Shown here piece by piece: positions 26,448 to 34,812 of a stretch of DNA of 64,000 bases. The stretch's first letter is position 1. Each line of letters begins with the position of its first letter. A program made the position numbers and the translations under genes. The stretch comes from CAYILR01 sp964364175 (GTDB lineage Bacteria > Bdellovibrionota > UBA1018): contig CAYILR010000020.1 of assembly GCA_964364175.1 (NCBI GenBank), positions 1 to 64,000 on the forward strand. Reading direction: 5' to 3'. The notes beneath the pieces were generated by a model, which did no database searches, had not been told where the DNA came from, and saw only the letters and a program-made list of their open reading frames with translations.

Positions 26448-27526
26448 AGAATGCACTGAGATTCAGAAAAAATCTGCTGGAGCCTCAGGAGGGCGAAGTG
26501 GCGCGGCTGAAAGTAGTGCAGGGTCCTGATTATGGATCGGTCTATGTTCTGCGAGGCAGCCCGGTGAGCATTGGGCGAGGGGAAGATTGCGACGTGATGT
26601 TGACCGATTTGAAAACATCGCGAAAGCACGCCACCGTGCACTTGACCGGAAATCACTGGACAGTCAAGGATCTGGGAAGCGCCAATGGGATCAAGGTGAA
26701 TGGTGAGCATTCGGCAGGTTCTCCCATCTACACTGGGGATAGCGTGGGTTTGGGTGAAACGATTCTAGAGTTTTTTACACGAGAATCAGATACTCGGTTG
26801 ATTGTTGCTGCCCCAAGAACTGTGACGGAGTTGCAATCCAGCCAGCAACTGCTGCTTGATCGAAAAAACGAAATCCGAGCAATCGGAAAAGTGAAAGGCC
26901 CCACTCGTGCTTCAGCTGCAGCGAGAGTTCAAACGGGGCCAGCTCCCGCTACTGACGCCAGTCCGGTCGAAAAAATTAAATTTTGGGTTCAGAACAATAA
27001 AAAAATAGCAATCGCTGGGGCAATTGGACTCGTGGTGCTCATGATGATGGGGGATGATCCGCCTAAAAAGAAGGTCGCAAAAAAGAAGCCGGAGGCAGAG
27101 AGGGATTTAGCGAATTTTTTGCCATCCGATGATCCCGTGATTGAGAAACAAGCAGATGTTTTTTTTCGGGCGGGTTGGCGAGAGTACCGCGAGATGAATT
27201 ACTTGCGTGCAAAGTCCGAGTTTGAAACGGTTCTGCAAATGGCCCCCGGCCATAAGATGGCGCGCTTGTATTTAGATAAATCGACTAAGTCCATAGAAGA
27301 GTTGGTTCAAAATCATTTGGGAAAAGGGAAAAAAAATCAGTCATCTGGAAAGCTGAAGGCAGCAAAAGGAAATTACGAAGCTGTGATGCGGCTGTTGTAC
27401 AGAGACCAAACAAATTCTGCCTACGTGGAAGCAAAAGACCAATTAGAAAAAGTGATTAGAGAGATCAAAGGTGAAAAAGAACCGGCCCGTGCTCCAGCAG
27501 CAACGGACAAGGGGGGATCTAACTAA
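26444..27526 (+). CDS. FHA-domain membrane protein with TPR-like tail
   Basis: A 360-residue protein. The N-terminal FHA domain (about 18-108) has SIGRGEDCDV, TSRKHA and GSANGIKVNG, all binding residues intact. One hydrophobic span (about 186-203, IAIAGAIGLVVLMMM) follows a linker. It is followed by a lysine-rich patch and a helical region of about 110 residues (FRAGWREYREMNYLRAKSEFETVLQMAPGHKMARLYL) that reads like tetratricopeptide repeats. If TPR, it could serve the pilotin/assembly role of TadD, which is otherwise missing here. Start and stop overlap its neighbours by a few bases. Confidence 0.85.
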   Translation: MKNALRFRKNLLEPQEGEVARLKVVQGPDYGSVYVLRGSPVSIGRGEDCDVMLTDLKTSRKHATVHLTGNHWTVKDLGSANGIKVNGEHSAGSPIYTGDSVGLGETILEFFTRESDTRLIVAAPRTVTELQSSQQLLLDRKNEIRAIGKVKGPTRASAAARVQTGPAPATDASPVEKIKFWVQNNKKIAIAGAIGLVVLMMMGDDPPKKKVAKKKPEAERDLANFLPSDDPVIEKQADVFFRAGWREYREMNYLRAKSEFETVLQMAPGHKMARLYLDKSTKSIEELVQNHLGKGKKNQSSGKLKAAKGNYEAVMRLLYRDQTNSAYVEAKDQLEKVIREIKGEKEPARAPAATDKGGSN

Positions 27527-29793
27527 TGGGTGCAGCCGCACTTCTCACGATTAGTCGCAATGGCGAAAACATTCGATCTCAATCGATCGAAGGTGAGAGT
27601 GTGCTTGGCCGTTCTGACGATTGCGATATTCGCCTGGATGATCGCGCAGTATCACGGCAACACGCAGTTTTGCGGGTCGTTGGGGATGGAGTGCAAATTG
27701 AGAAAAAAAGTGATTTTGCTCCGTTGATAGTGAATGGGGCAGAATGCACGCAGGCGGTGGTCAAAGAGGGGGATGTCATTTCGATTGGTCCCTACTTGAT
27801 GAGAATCGCTATGAGCAAAAAGGAAGCCGCGCCGTCGGCTGAAATTACACAAGCTACCGAGACACCGCAAACCCCAGAGGCGGCAGAGCCACCGGTTGAC
27901 GGAGTTGCTGAGAATTCTGCCGAGGCACCTGCGCCCTCAGAGGAGGGAGTTGCCCAATCGACGCCGGCAGAAGGTGAATTTGCCACAGCAGAAGCTGTGG
28001 GAGTGGAGACTCCTGCTGGCGAAGTGCCATCGGATCAGCCCTCTGGATTTTTGGCCGATGATGGGGATGGAAAAACCCGGGTTGGAGCCTTGCCAAAAAT
28101 TGTTGCCATGCTTCGCGTGACGGCTGGATTGAGTTCGCACGAGGAGCTCGCAATCAATAAACCTGAGATGACTATTGGTCGGGGTCAGAATTGTGATCTA
28201 GTGATTCAGGATAAAAAATCATCCAGAAAACATGCAGTCATCCGGCAAAGCGGAATCCGATACATCATCAAAGATCTGGATTCTGCCAACGGAACTTTGT
28301 TGAACGGGCAAGCCATTCAAGAGCACGAATTGTCCAGCGAGGATGTCATCAAGATTGGTGAAACTGAGATCAAGTTCCTCGCCTTGAATCAAGACTACGA
28401 AGAACAGAAGAAAGACTTCATTCAAGTGACTCCAGATTTGGATGAGATGCCTGCAGATGAGCCTGTGGACATGGGGCAGGGGCTCGCCCTGTCTGGGATG
28501 GAATCACTCGGCAATGCTCCGGGTCCATCTGTGGCAACACAGCAGACGGCATCCGGAACTGGCGGTTTGTCTGGAATGATTTCTGGAATTGCTGGATTAG
28601 GTGGTTCTGGGAAAACTCCAGGCAAGAAGCAGTCCTTGATGGAAAAATTCCGAGCCATGCCTCCCAAGCGCCAGGCAATTGTGGGTGCATTGGTGTTGGC
28701 GTTGCTCTGGTTTGTGTTTGAGGACGATCCAGAACCAGTCAAAAAGGTGAAAAAGAAAAATGCAGCAGTTGCAACGAATGGAGCGCCTGGATCCGCTGCA
28801 TCGGGATTGCCTGTGGATGCAGAGACCAAGCGACGGATGGATTTTCAAAGGCTGACCGGTGAGCAGAAAAAATTCATCGAGGCACAGTATGCCCTGGCAT
28901 TTGATTATTATCGTAATAAAGAATACGACAAAACTTTGTTCGAATTAGAGAAAATTTTTGTCTTGGTTCAGGACTACGAGCGCGCCAGAGAGATCGAGAG
29001 TTACGCGAAAGAAGGCAAACGCAAAACGGAAGCCCTCCAAGAAGAAAAGCGCCGAAAAGACGAGGAAGAAAAGTTCAAGAAAAAGGTCCAGGAATTTGAA
29101 AAAGACCTGCAAGCTTCGGTCAATAAAAAGGACTACGAGAAGGCCAAAGAAATCATGGCTGAGCTATTGACCCTCGATCCTGAGAACGCCGGCGTAAAAA
29201 GCGCCAAAAAAGCGATCGAAGCATTTGAAGACCAAAAGCGCATGGAAGAGCAGCAAAAACAAGTGCAGATGGAAATCAATACTCGAGCCAAGGACATGTA
29301 CAAGCAATCGAAAAAATACCAAGACGAAGGCCGCTGCTATGATGCGATGGACGGAGTTCAGAAAATTGGGGAAATTGGTGCCACTGAGCTGGAGCCCATC
29401 GAGCAGGCGAAAAAATTGATCACTGAATGCCAAAGCTCCATTCGAAAAAGGCGGGATCCGATTCTTGCGAAGGCTAAGCAGAAAGAACAGGCTGGCGAAT
29501 ACCGGGAGGCTTTCGAGCTTTATCGAAAAGCTACCCGCGCAGATCCTCGGCACGGAGCTGGCTATGCAGGAATGAATCGGATCCGAGACACACTTCACCA
29601 GATGGCGAAGATCATTTACACGGAAGGTGTGTTTGCTGAGAGCTACAGCGATTTCAAGATAGCGCAGGATAAATTCAGAGAGTGCATGTCCGTGGCCCCA
29701 GAAGATGATCATTACTACGAGGTTGCAAAAAAACGCCTCGCTAAATATCTCCGCGTTTCGAAACGTAAACCCGCAGAGGAAAGTGCAAAATGA
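27526..29793 (+). CDS. Double-FHA membrane protein with TPR/coiled-coil tail
   Basis: A 755-residue protein. FHA domain 1 (about 5-95) keeps LGRSDDCDI and VSRQHA but has lost the SNG turn (reads SDFAPLIVNG), so it may not bind phosphopeptide. After a Pro/Glu/Ala-rich linker, FHA domain 2 (about 193-285) is complete (IGRGQNCDL, SSRKHA, SANGTLLNG). A span lies near 383-400. The C-terminal 340 residues are Lys/Glu-rich helices with TPR-like units (AFDYYRNKEYDKTLFELEKI; KEQAGEYREAFELYRKATRADP). It ends in an ATGA overlap with the PP2C gene. It may be a phospho-dependent scaffold for the pilus machine. Confidence 0.85.
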   Translation: MGAAALLTISRNGENIRSQSIEGESVLGRSDDCDIRLDDRAVSRQHAVLRVVGDGVQIEKKSDFAPLIVNGAECTQAVVKEGDVISIGPYLMRIAMSKKEAAPSAEITQATETPQTPEAAEPPVDGVAENSAEAPAPSEEGVAQSTPAEGEFATAEAVGVETPAGEVPSDQPSGFLADDGDGKTRVGALPKIVAMLRVTAGLSSHEELAINKPEMTIGRGQNCDLVIQDKKSSRKHAVIRQSGIRYIIKDLDSANGTLLNGQAIQEHELSSEDVIKIGETEIKFLALNQDYEEQKKDFIQVTPDLDEMPADEPVDMGQGLALSGMESLGNAPGPSVATQQTASGTGGLSGMISGIAGLGGSGKTPGKKQSLMEKFRAMPPKRQAIVGALVLALLWFVFEDDPEPVKKVKKKNAAVATNGAPGSAASGLPVDAETKRRMDFQRLTGEQKKFIEAQYALAFDYYRNKEYDKTLFELEKIFVLVQDYERAREIESYAKEGKRKTEALQEEKRRKDEEEKFKKKVQEFEKDLQASVNKKDYEKAKEIMAELLTLDPENAGVKSAKKAIEAFEDQKRMEEQQKQVQMEINTRAKDMYKQSKKYQDEGRCYDAMDGVQKIGEIGATELEPIEQAKKLITECQSSIRKRRDPILAKAKQKEQAGEYREAFELYRKATRADPRHGAGYAGMNRIRDTLHQMAKIIYTEGVFAESYSDFKIAQDKFRECMSVAPEDDHYYEVAKKRLAKYLRVSKRKPAEESAK

Positions 29794-30512
29794 ACTTACC
29801 TGTCAAAGCACAGGCTGTCTTTCATTCGCCAGGGAAAAGGAAAATCCAGGAGGATTTCGCTTTGAGCATGCCTCAGAAATCTATCTTTGTCATGTGTGAC
29901 GGATTTGGAGGAGGAAACTCTGGAATTCAAGCAGCGAAATCCGCTTGCGATTCTGTAAAAGGGTTTTTGGAGAAAGAGGCGGGGGATTTAGAGGCGACTC
30001 TTCCATTCGTGCTGCGAAGCTACTACTCATTGGCCGGAAATGTTTTGTTTAATGCTCTGATTCACGCAAATCGGAAGGTCAATCTGCTGAACAAGGGCAA
30101 GAATGTTCATGAAAAAGGCGGAGCTTCTGTGCTGGCCGGATTCATGGATGGGGATTTGCTGGCTTTGGCAAATGTCGGAGCCTGCACAGCATGGCTAATC
30201 AGGGATGGGGGTGCTACCGAGATCGTTGTGCCCAGAACGTATGGACGATTGGTGAATCCATTTCATGATGGCCCTGATTTGTACGGCCAAGCGCCTCTCA
30301 TGGCTGTAGGGATGGGCGAGGATGTTGAGCCGGAGATTTTTGAATGCAGGTTGCATTCAGGGGATTGCGTTCTTCTGATGACCGATGGGGTTACAGCTGA
30401 AGAGCGGGGTAAACTATTTCAGTTGATTCCGGATGGTCCTCAGGCCATCGAAAAAAATCTGAAAAATCAAAAATTTGATGACAATGCCTCTGTTTTAGCC
30501 ATTTATTTCTAA
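29790..30512 (+). CDS. PP2C-family protein serine/threonine phosphatase
   Basis: A 240-residue cytosolic phosphatase with the PP2C metal-binding pattern: QEDFAL near the N-terminus, FVMCDGFGGGNSG, GGASVLAGFMDGDLLALANVGACTAWLIRDGG, CVLLMTDGVTAEE, and FDDNASVLAIYF at the end. The metal-binding aspartates are all present, so it should be active. It would remove phosphate from Ser/Thr on proteins that the neighbouring FHA domains read. No Ser/Thr kinase gene occurs in the window. The start overlaps the FHA gene stop by ATGA. Confidence 0.88.
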   Translation: MNLPVKAQAVFHSPGKRKIQEDFALSMPQKSIFVMCDGFGGGNSGIQAAKSACDSVKGFLEKEAGDLEATLPFVLRSYYSLAGNVLFNALIHANRKVNLLNKGKNVHEKGGASVLAGFMDGDLLALANVGACTAWLIRDGGATEIVVPRTYGRLVNPFHDGPDLYGQAPLMAVGMGEDVEPEIFECRLHSGDCVLLMTDGVTAEERGKLFQLIPDGPQAIEKNLKNQKFDDNASVLAIYF

Positions 30513-30596
30513 TCAATTTTATTCAATTCTGAAGGTTCGCGAGGGCTCTCAAGTATTTTCGTTTTCACTCCGATGGATTAATTGGAGAGCTATCTT

Positions 30597-31649
30597 ATGA
30601 ACGGTGATCGTATAAACTATTATCGAGCGGGTTGGGTGACTCTTATCCTATTGCAGACATCAGTGCCTGCGTGGGCTGTGAGTGTCGATAGTGCCTTCGG
30701 AATCAGGATGACGGGCGCCGTTCCGGCGGGCTGCCCCTATGATGAGGTTTCCAGAAAATTGGTGCGAAAAGATCTTGAGGATCAATATGGTAGCTTAAAT
30801 CAAAAGCCAAGCAAGAAGGAAGATGAAGAGGACCCAGTTGATAGTCCTACGGTAATCAATCTGACTCAGTATTATCGATCGATTTGTGAGAACACGACCA
30901 CAGCAATGAACGATGTTTTGACTGCTATTCAAGAGACTCAGTTGGATAGAACGCTTTGTATCGCATTGAATAATCCGAATGGCCCAATTAAGCAGAATGT
31001 ATTTCAGAATAAATTTAATTTAGAGATGAGACGTCGATTTACTGCAAGAAGATTCCCATCTGGCCCTGTGGGGAATGAAGGAGCGAGGTATGAGGGACAG
31101 ACTGATATTGGTTTCAGTGCAGAGATGAGAGAATGGGGTTACACTGAGTTTGCGCATGGATATAATAAAAATTATGTTGTGAAAATTTGTACCAATTCAT
31201 TGATTAGTACGAAACCTCCTAGGTCTAGGCGCATTTCGGTTCCTGGTCCTTCTGTTGATAATCAATATTGTGTTGATGTAAAATTAATAGACAAATTGAA
31301 ATGCGAGGGTAATTCCCCAAAACCGTTGGAATTGTATCAGACGGGGGATGTTTGTAAAAATTTTCCAGGCATTCCGGACGATGTTAAAAATGGTGCTTTT
31401 GGTCCGAGTGTAGCGGTAGGAAGCTCGCTGGAAAATTTCCTGCTTGCTAGTGGATATCCTCAGGCGTGCATTGATTTGGATAAGCAAGAACCGATCGGTG
31501 AACAGAAAAAAGACAGCAGCGGCTCATCAGTCAGCGGGAGCATGCGCAAGCGCATCGAAGATCGCGGAGTGGTTTATCAAGAAGAAAGTTCTGGAAGGGC
31601 GTCCCGCGCTCCCTCATCAAAGAGGCGTGTCAAAACGGACACAGAGTGA
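30597..31649 (+). CDS. Secreted hypothetical protein in Tad locus
   Basis: A 350-residue protein with a signal peptide (YRAGWVTLILLQTSVPAWA-V). GGAGAG lies nine bases before the ATG at 30597; a TTG at 30582 is less likely. The mature part has spaced cysteines (GCPYDE, SICENT, TLCIALN, KICTNS, QYCVDV, LKCEGN, DVCKNF, QACIDL), an even number that could form disulfides. The tail is Ser/Arg/Lys-rich. No known family. It lies between the phosphatase and the pilin promoter and may be a pilus-associated secreted factor. Confidence 0.7.
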   Translation: MNGDRINYYRAGWVTLILLQTSVPAWAVSVDSAFGIRMTGAVPAGCPYDEVSRKLVRKDLEDQYGSLNQKPSKKEDEEDPVDSPTVINLTQYYRSICENTTTAMNDVLTAIQETQLDRTLCIALNNPNGPIKQNVFQNKFNLEMRRRFTARRFPSGPVGNEGARYEGQTDIGFSAEMREWGYTEFAHGYNKNYVVKICTNSLISTKPPRSRRISVPGPSVDNQYCVDVKLIDKLKCEGNSPKPLELYQTGDVCKNFPGIPDDVKNGAFGPSVAVGSSLENFLLASGYPQACIDLDKQEPIGEQKKDSSGSSVSGSMRKRIEDRGVVYQEESSGRASRAPSSKRRVKTDTE

Positions 31650-31670
31650 GAATCAATGAAGGAACTTTAC

Positions 31671-31700
31671 TTGACAAATTATATACAATATTCATATAAT
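31671..31700 (+). promoter_or_regulatory. Consensus sigma-70 promoter for Flp pilin operon
   Basis: TTGACA at 31671-31676 and TATAAT at 31695-31700, both perfect, are separated by 18 bases of AT-rich DNA. The expected start is near 31707, 17 bases before the pilin ATG, with GGAAGGAG at 31711-31718 as ribosome site. No other promoter in the window is as close to consensus, which fits high expression of a major pilin. Confidence 0.88.
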
Positions 31701-31723
31701 AATAGTGTAGGGAAGGAGAACGT

Positions 31724-31915
31724 ATGAGCATCCAAGCATTTCTCAAAAAGCTTTGGAAAGACGATCAGGGGCAATCGACGACGGAATACATCCTGATTCT
31801 TTCTGTGGTCGTGATGATCGCGATGAAATTCAGAAAAGAATTCGGCGACCGTTTGACCAAAATCACGGGTAAACTCGGTGAAGAAATTGAATCACAAACT
31901 TCTCAGGGCAACTAG
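31724..31915 (+). CDS. Flp-type pilin (class III prepilin)
   Basis: A 63-residue protein with a basic leader and the class III cleavage/assembly motif G-QSTTEYILILSVVVM, where cleavage is after Gly and Glu5 is conserved. The hydrophobic helix is followed by a charged tail, as in Flp pilin subunits of Tad pili. It has the best promoter and ribosome site of the locus, so it is probably the major subunit. The next pilin gene overlaps its 3' end. Confidence 0.88.
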   Translation: MSIQAFLKKLWKDDQGQSTTEYILILSVVVMIAMKFRKEFGDRLTKITGKLGEEIESQTSQGN

Positions 31916-32108
31916 CAGGCTCTTGAAGGACGAAAGCGGCCAAGCAATCACGGAGTACATGCTCCTCTTATCAGCATGTGTTGTAGGTGCAGCTACGTTT
32001 ACTCGCAAATTGCTCGGAGTTCTGGATTTAGGGATCGCACGTCTGGGCGGACAACTCGAACAAGATCTTAAAACCGGAAGGACTGGCTTGAGTGCATGGA
32101 AAAACTGA
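31878..32108 (+). CDS. Second Flp-type pilin
   Basis: A 76-residue class III prepilin. The longer leader (MKKLNHKLLRATSRLLKDES) ends at G-QAITEYMLLLSACVV, keeping the Glu5-Tyr6 pair. It starts with GTG at 31878 inside the 3' end of the first pilin gene, in another frame, and has only a weak ribosome site. Lower, coupled expression and a minor-pilin role are likely. It overlaps the prepilin peptidase start by 17 bases. Confidence 0.8.
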   Translation: MKKLNHKLLRATSRLLKDESGQAITEYMLLLSACVVGAATFTRKLLGVLDLGIARLGGQLEQDLKTGRTGLSAWKN

Positions 32109-32637
32109 GCTTTTTCAAGGCGCAGTCATTGCCATCTCGCTCTTAGCAGCGGGATCGGATTTGGTTCGAGGAAAAATTTACAACTTATTGACCATACCAG
32201 CCCTCATCGCTGGTGTGGTTTTTTCGTTTTGGGTGGGAGGCTGGGAGGCTGGGCTCAACAGTGGGCTTGGAATCGCGGCCGGATTGCTCCTCTATGGCTG
32301 GATGTTTTGGATTGGAGTCATGGGAGGCGGGGACGTGAAGCTGCTCATGGCATTGGGTGCTTGGGGAGGAATAGGCTATGTCGTTGAAACAGGTTTGGTT
32401 GCTGTTTTTCTGGGTGGGTTGTTAGGAGCCATTACCCTTGTTTTCAAGGGTCGAATGAAAAGTTTCATTGAGAAAATCAGGATGACATTGATGAGCGTGG
32501 TCGTGAAGCAGCTCGAATATATCCCTCCGAAAATCGATTACAAATTGACGATGCCCTACGGAGTTCCTATTGCCATCGCGGCGATTTGGTCAGCATTCGC
32601 GGACCCACTGGCTCAGCTGGGATTGAAACTATGGTGA
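32092..32637 (+). CDS. cpaA: Prepilin peptidase (A24 family, TadV/CpaA)
   Basis: A 181-residue membrane aspartic peptidase that cleaves the leader of the Flp and TadE-like prepilins at the inner membrane. The two catalytic aspartates lie in AGSDLVRGKIYN and in the GGGDVKL motif (GxGD type). Four or five spans are visible and no N-methyltransferase domain is present, as in TadV/CpaA. It lies in the middle of the pilin genes, overlapping those on both sides. Confidence 0.9.
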   Translation: MHGKTELFQGAVIAISLLAAGSDLVRGKIYNLLTIPALIAGVVFSFWVGGWEAGLNSGLGIAAGLLLYGWMFWIGVMGGGDVKLLMALGAWGGIGYVVETGLVAVFLGGLLGAITLVFKGRMKSFIEKIRMTLMSVVVKQLEYIPPKIDYKLTMPYGVPIAIAAIWSAFADPLAQLGLKLW

Positions 32638-32906
32638 GAGACAGAAAAGACTCAGAGAGCGGTCAGGCTATCGTCGAGTATATTCTGATGATGTCCGTCG
32701 TTGTGATGGGTTTCATGCTGCTCTCTCGTGGATTGGTTAAAATTAAATTTGCGGAAAAGATGATGAGTCCGATTACCGGAACCTATGCTCGAACCTACCA
32801 ATACGGCCATCCCAAGGGAAAAGGTTATGACGATGGGGGTCCAGAAAATCATCCCCGTGCGAGGGGCGGCAATAATTTCCGACTATTTTTAAATCCAAGA
32901 TGGTGA
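32631..32906 (+). CDS. Third Flp-like pilin with glycine-rich C-terminal extension
   Basis: A 91-residue class III prepilin-like protein starting at ATG 32631. The leader RKDSES precedes G-QAIVEYILMMSVVVMGFM. Unlike the other pilins, about 60 residues follow the hydrophobic helix, including GTYARTYQYGHPKGKGYDDGG and an Asn/Arg/Gly-rich end. The extension could be exposed on the pilus or at its tip. It overlaps the prepilin peptidase stop by seven bases. Confidence 0.75.
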   Translation: MVRDRKDSESGQAIVEYILMMSVVVMGFMLLSRGLVKIKFAEKMMSPITGTYARTYQYGHPKGKGYDDGGPENHPRARGGNNFRLFLNPRW

Positions 32907-33475
32907 AAAAATTAGATCAGATGAGATTCAGTAAACGCCGTAAAAAAAATGAATCGGGGCAAACCACAGTCGAATTTGCCCTGACTTTGGTTTTTGCGAT
33001 GTCGGTCGTATTTTTTTACATCCAGCTCAGCCTGGTTTTGGCTTTTAGTAATTATGTCCAATACGCCACTTTTATGGCAGCGAGAGCCTACTATGCGGGA
33101 AGTGCTTCGCACGGTGATCAAATCAAAAGAGCAGAAAATGTCATCAAGCGTATGCTCAAAAGGGGCGTTGACGCCCCCGGAGCAGATCGATTTCCGTCTA
33201 TAGCCAAAGGTACTGGAGATGGCGATCTCAAAGGTGCTAAAATCGGACCTCATGACAAATTTAGCCCGACAACAAGGGACTATAGTTGGCTGGAGGGAGT
33301 CCGATACACATTTAGGAGCCGCATTTTCATGATCCCCATGGGGGGGTCTCAGAAAAGTGACAAGGTCAATTCTGTGACACTAACGTCGGAAAGCTGGCTC
33401 GGACGGGAACCTTCGGTAGATGATTGTGCTGGATACATGTCAACATTCCCAGCGATTATTGACAACGGCTGCTGA
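32900..33475 (+). CDS. TadE-like pseudopilin
   Basis: A 191-residue protein with the TadE pattern: basic leader, then G-QTTVEFALTLVFAMSVVFFYIQLSLV, where Phe replaces Tyr after Glu as is usual for TadE/F. A periplasmic domain follows with an AARAYYAG segment typical of TadE. Two cysteines occur near the end. TadE-like pseudopilins are processed by the TadV peptidase and are needed for pilus biogenesis. It overlaps both neighbours. Confidence 0.8.
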   Translation: MVKKLDQMRFSKRRKKNESGQTTVEFALTLVFAMSVVFFYIQLSLVLAFSNYVQYATFMAARAYYAGSASHGDQIKRAENVIKRMLKRGVDAPGADRFPSIAKGTGDGDLKGAKIGPHDKFSPTTRDYSWLEGVRYTFRSRIFMIPMGGSQKSDKVNSVTLTSESWLGREPSVDDCAGYMSTFPAIIDNGC

Positions 33476-33986
33476 CGAGGCAGGCCAAAGTGTCATTGAA
33501 TTTATTTTCATGCTGCCGCTGATGGTGGGCATGGCCGTTATTCTTCTTCGGGTCAATACGGTGATTCAAATTGGAATCGTGAATCAGAAATATGCGCGTG
33601 CGCAAGCACTTTGGATGGCATTCAATAGTGCGTATTATCCAAGGGCCGAGGACGTTATAAAAGATTTTATACCCAACAAATATAATAAAATGGTCATTGG
33701 TGTTGGGGGCGAGCAAATCCCTGAAGAGGGGCTTGGAGTTCCTCCCGCTAGCACCTACAAAATTGCCAGAACCAAACGAACAGAAAAAATTGGTAGCACT
33801 GCCGATCAAGAAGAACCGAAAGAACGAATCGAGGTTCGAGTGAGAAATACGGTCACGCTTTGCACGCAGCTCAATTTTTTCAGGATCGGCACTACTGAAA
33901 CACCCGCGAACCCGGCCAATCCTGAATATCGCGTTCCACCCGAGGGCGTGGGAATGGATTTCTGTAGGGGGCCAAGTGAACAATAA
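33420..33986 (+). CDS. TadE/TadG-like pseudopilin
   Basis: A 188-residue protein. The leader ends in DEAG and is followed by QSVIEFIFMLPLMVGMAVILL, with the Glu-Phe of TadE-like pseudopilins. The periplasmic part begins QKYARAQALWMAFNSAYYPR and contains two C-terminal cysteines (LCTQL, DFCRGP). The start at 33420 lies inside the previous gene, overlapping by 56 bases in another frame, which suggests coupled translation. A downstream overlap with cpaB follows. Confidence 0.75.
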   Translation: MIVLDTCQHSQRLLTTAADEAGQSVIEFIFMLPLMVGMAVILLRVNTVIQIGIVNQKYARAQALWMAFNSAYYPRAEDVIKDFIPNKYNKMVIGVGGEQIPEEGLGVPPASTYKIARTKRTEKIGSTADQEEPKERIEVRVRNTVTLCTQLNFFRIGTTETPANPANPEYRVPPEGVGMDFCRGPSEQ

Positions 33987-34812
33987 AGCATTAACTCTTT
34001 CGCTCGTCATGGCAGTCATCGCGGTGTTTTTCGTGCAAAGCTACGTCACGAGCATCGAGGAAGAGGCGCGCAAAAAATTTGGGACCGAGGTTCTTGTGGT
34101 CAAGGCGAAACGAGACATCAAGGAGCAAGAGACCATCAACGAAACGCATTTGCAGCTAGTGGCCATCCCAAAAACATTTCTGGAACCTGCATCCGTGTTC
34201 TTTGAGAAAAAAGAAGAAGATGCTGAGTCCCGCAAGGGCATGGCTGCGCTTTCTGGAACGGTTGCGATGGTACCGATCAAAAGTGGTGAGCAAATGACTT
34301 ACAACAAAATCGTGGAGCCGAGCATACGCACTGGGCTGGCTCCGCAGATTGCTCCAGGACGCAGAGCGATCTCTGTCACAGTGAGCGATGTCACCGGAGT
34401 CTCAAAATTAGTTAAACCCGGCGATCGGATCGATCTGGTGGCCGTGATGGACACAGGGGGCGGGAAAGAAAACAGAATTGCAAAAACCATCCTTCAGGAC
34501 GTTGTAATTTTGGCAGTGGGGAAGAACGTGACCAATAACGTTCCACGCATTCTTCAGGATGATGGTTCAGGTAAACCTAGGGTCAAATCATTGGTAGAGG
34601 ACACAAGCTTCGGAACCATCACATTGGAGCTCGATCCCACCCAAAGCCAGGCACTGGCACTGGTCATGACTAACTCCGAAAACGTTTTGGTGGTGACACT
34701 CAGGAACAATGACGACATCGATCGTCAGGCAACCGGTGTCACTACTTTGAATGATGTTTTGGGTGCAGATGTTGCAAAGCGGGCACCCGCAGGAGCAGGT
34801 GGAAAAAAATGA
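33976..34812 (+). CDS. cpaB: Flp pilus assembly protein CpaB (RcpC)
   Basis: A 278-residue protein with an N-terminal anchor (LTLSLVMAVIAVFFVQSYV). A SAF-like domain follows (VLVVKAKRDIKEQETINETHLQLVAIPKTFLEP), then GTVAMVPIKSGEQMTYNKIV and a periplasmic beta domain with APGRRAISVTVSDVTGVSKLVKPGDRIDLVAV, the conserved CpaB/RcpC block. It probably links the inner-membrane machine to the secretin channel. It starts with GTG, overlapping the pseudopilin gene, and its stop overlaps cpaC by ATGA. Confidence 0.92.
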   Translation: MNNKALTLSLVMAVIAVFFVQSYVTSIEEEARKKFGTEVLVVKAKRDIKEQETINETHLQLVAIPKTFLEPASVFFEKKEEDAESRKGMAALSGTVAMVPIKSGEQMTYNKIVEPSIRTGLAPQIAPGRRAISVTVSDVTGVSKLVKPGDRIDLVAVMDTGGGKENRIAKTILQDVVILAVGKNVTNNVPRILQDDGSGKPRVKSLVEDTSFGTITLELDPTQSQALALVMTNSENVLVVTLRNNDDIDRQATGVTTLNDVLGADVAKRAPAGAGGKK

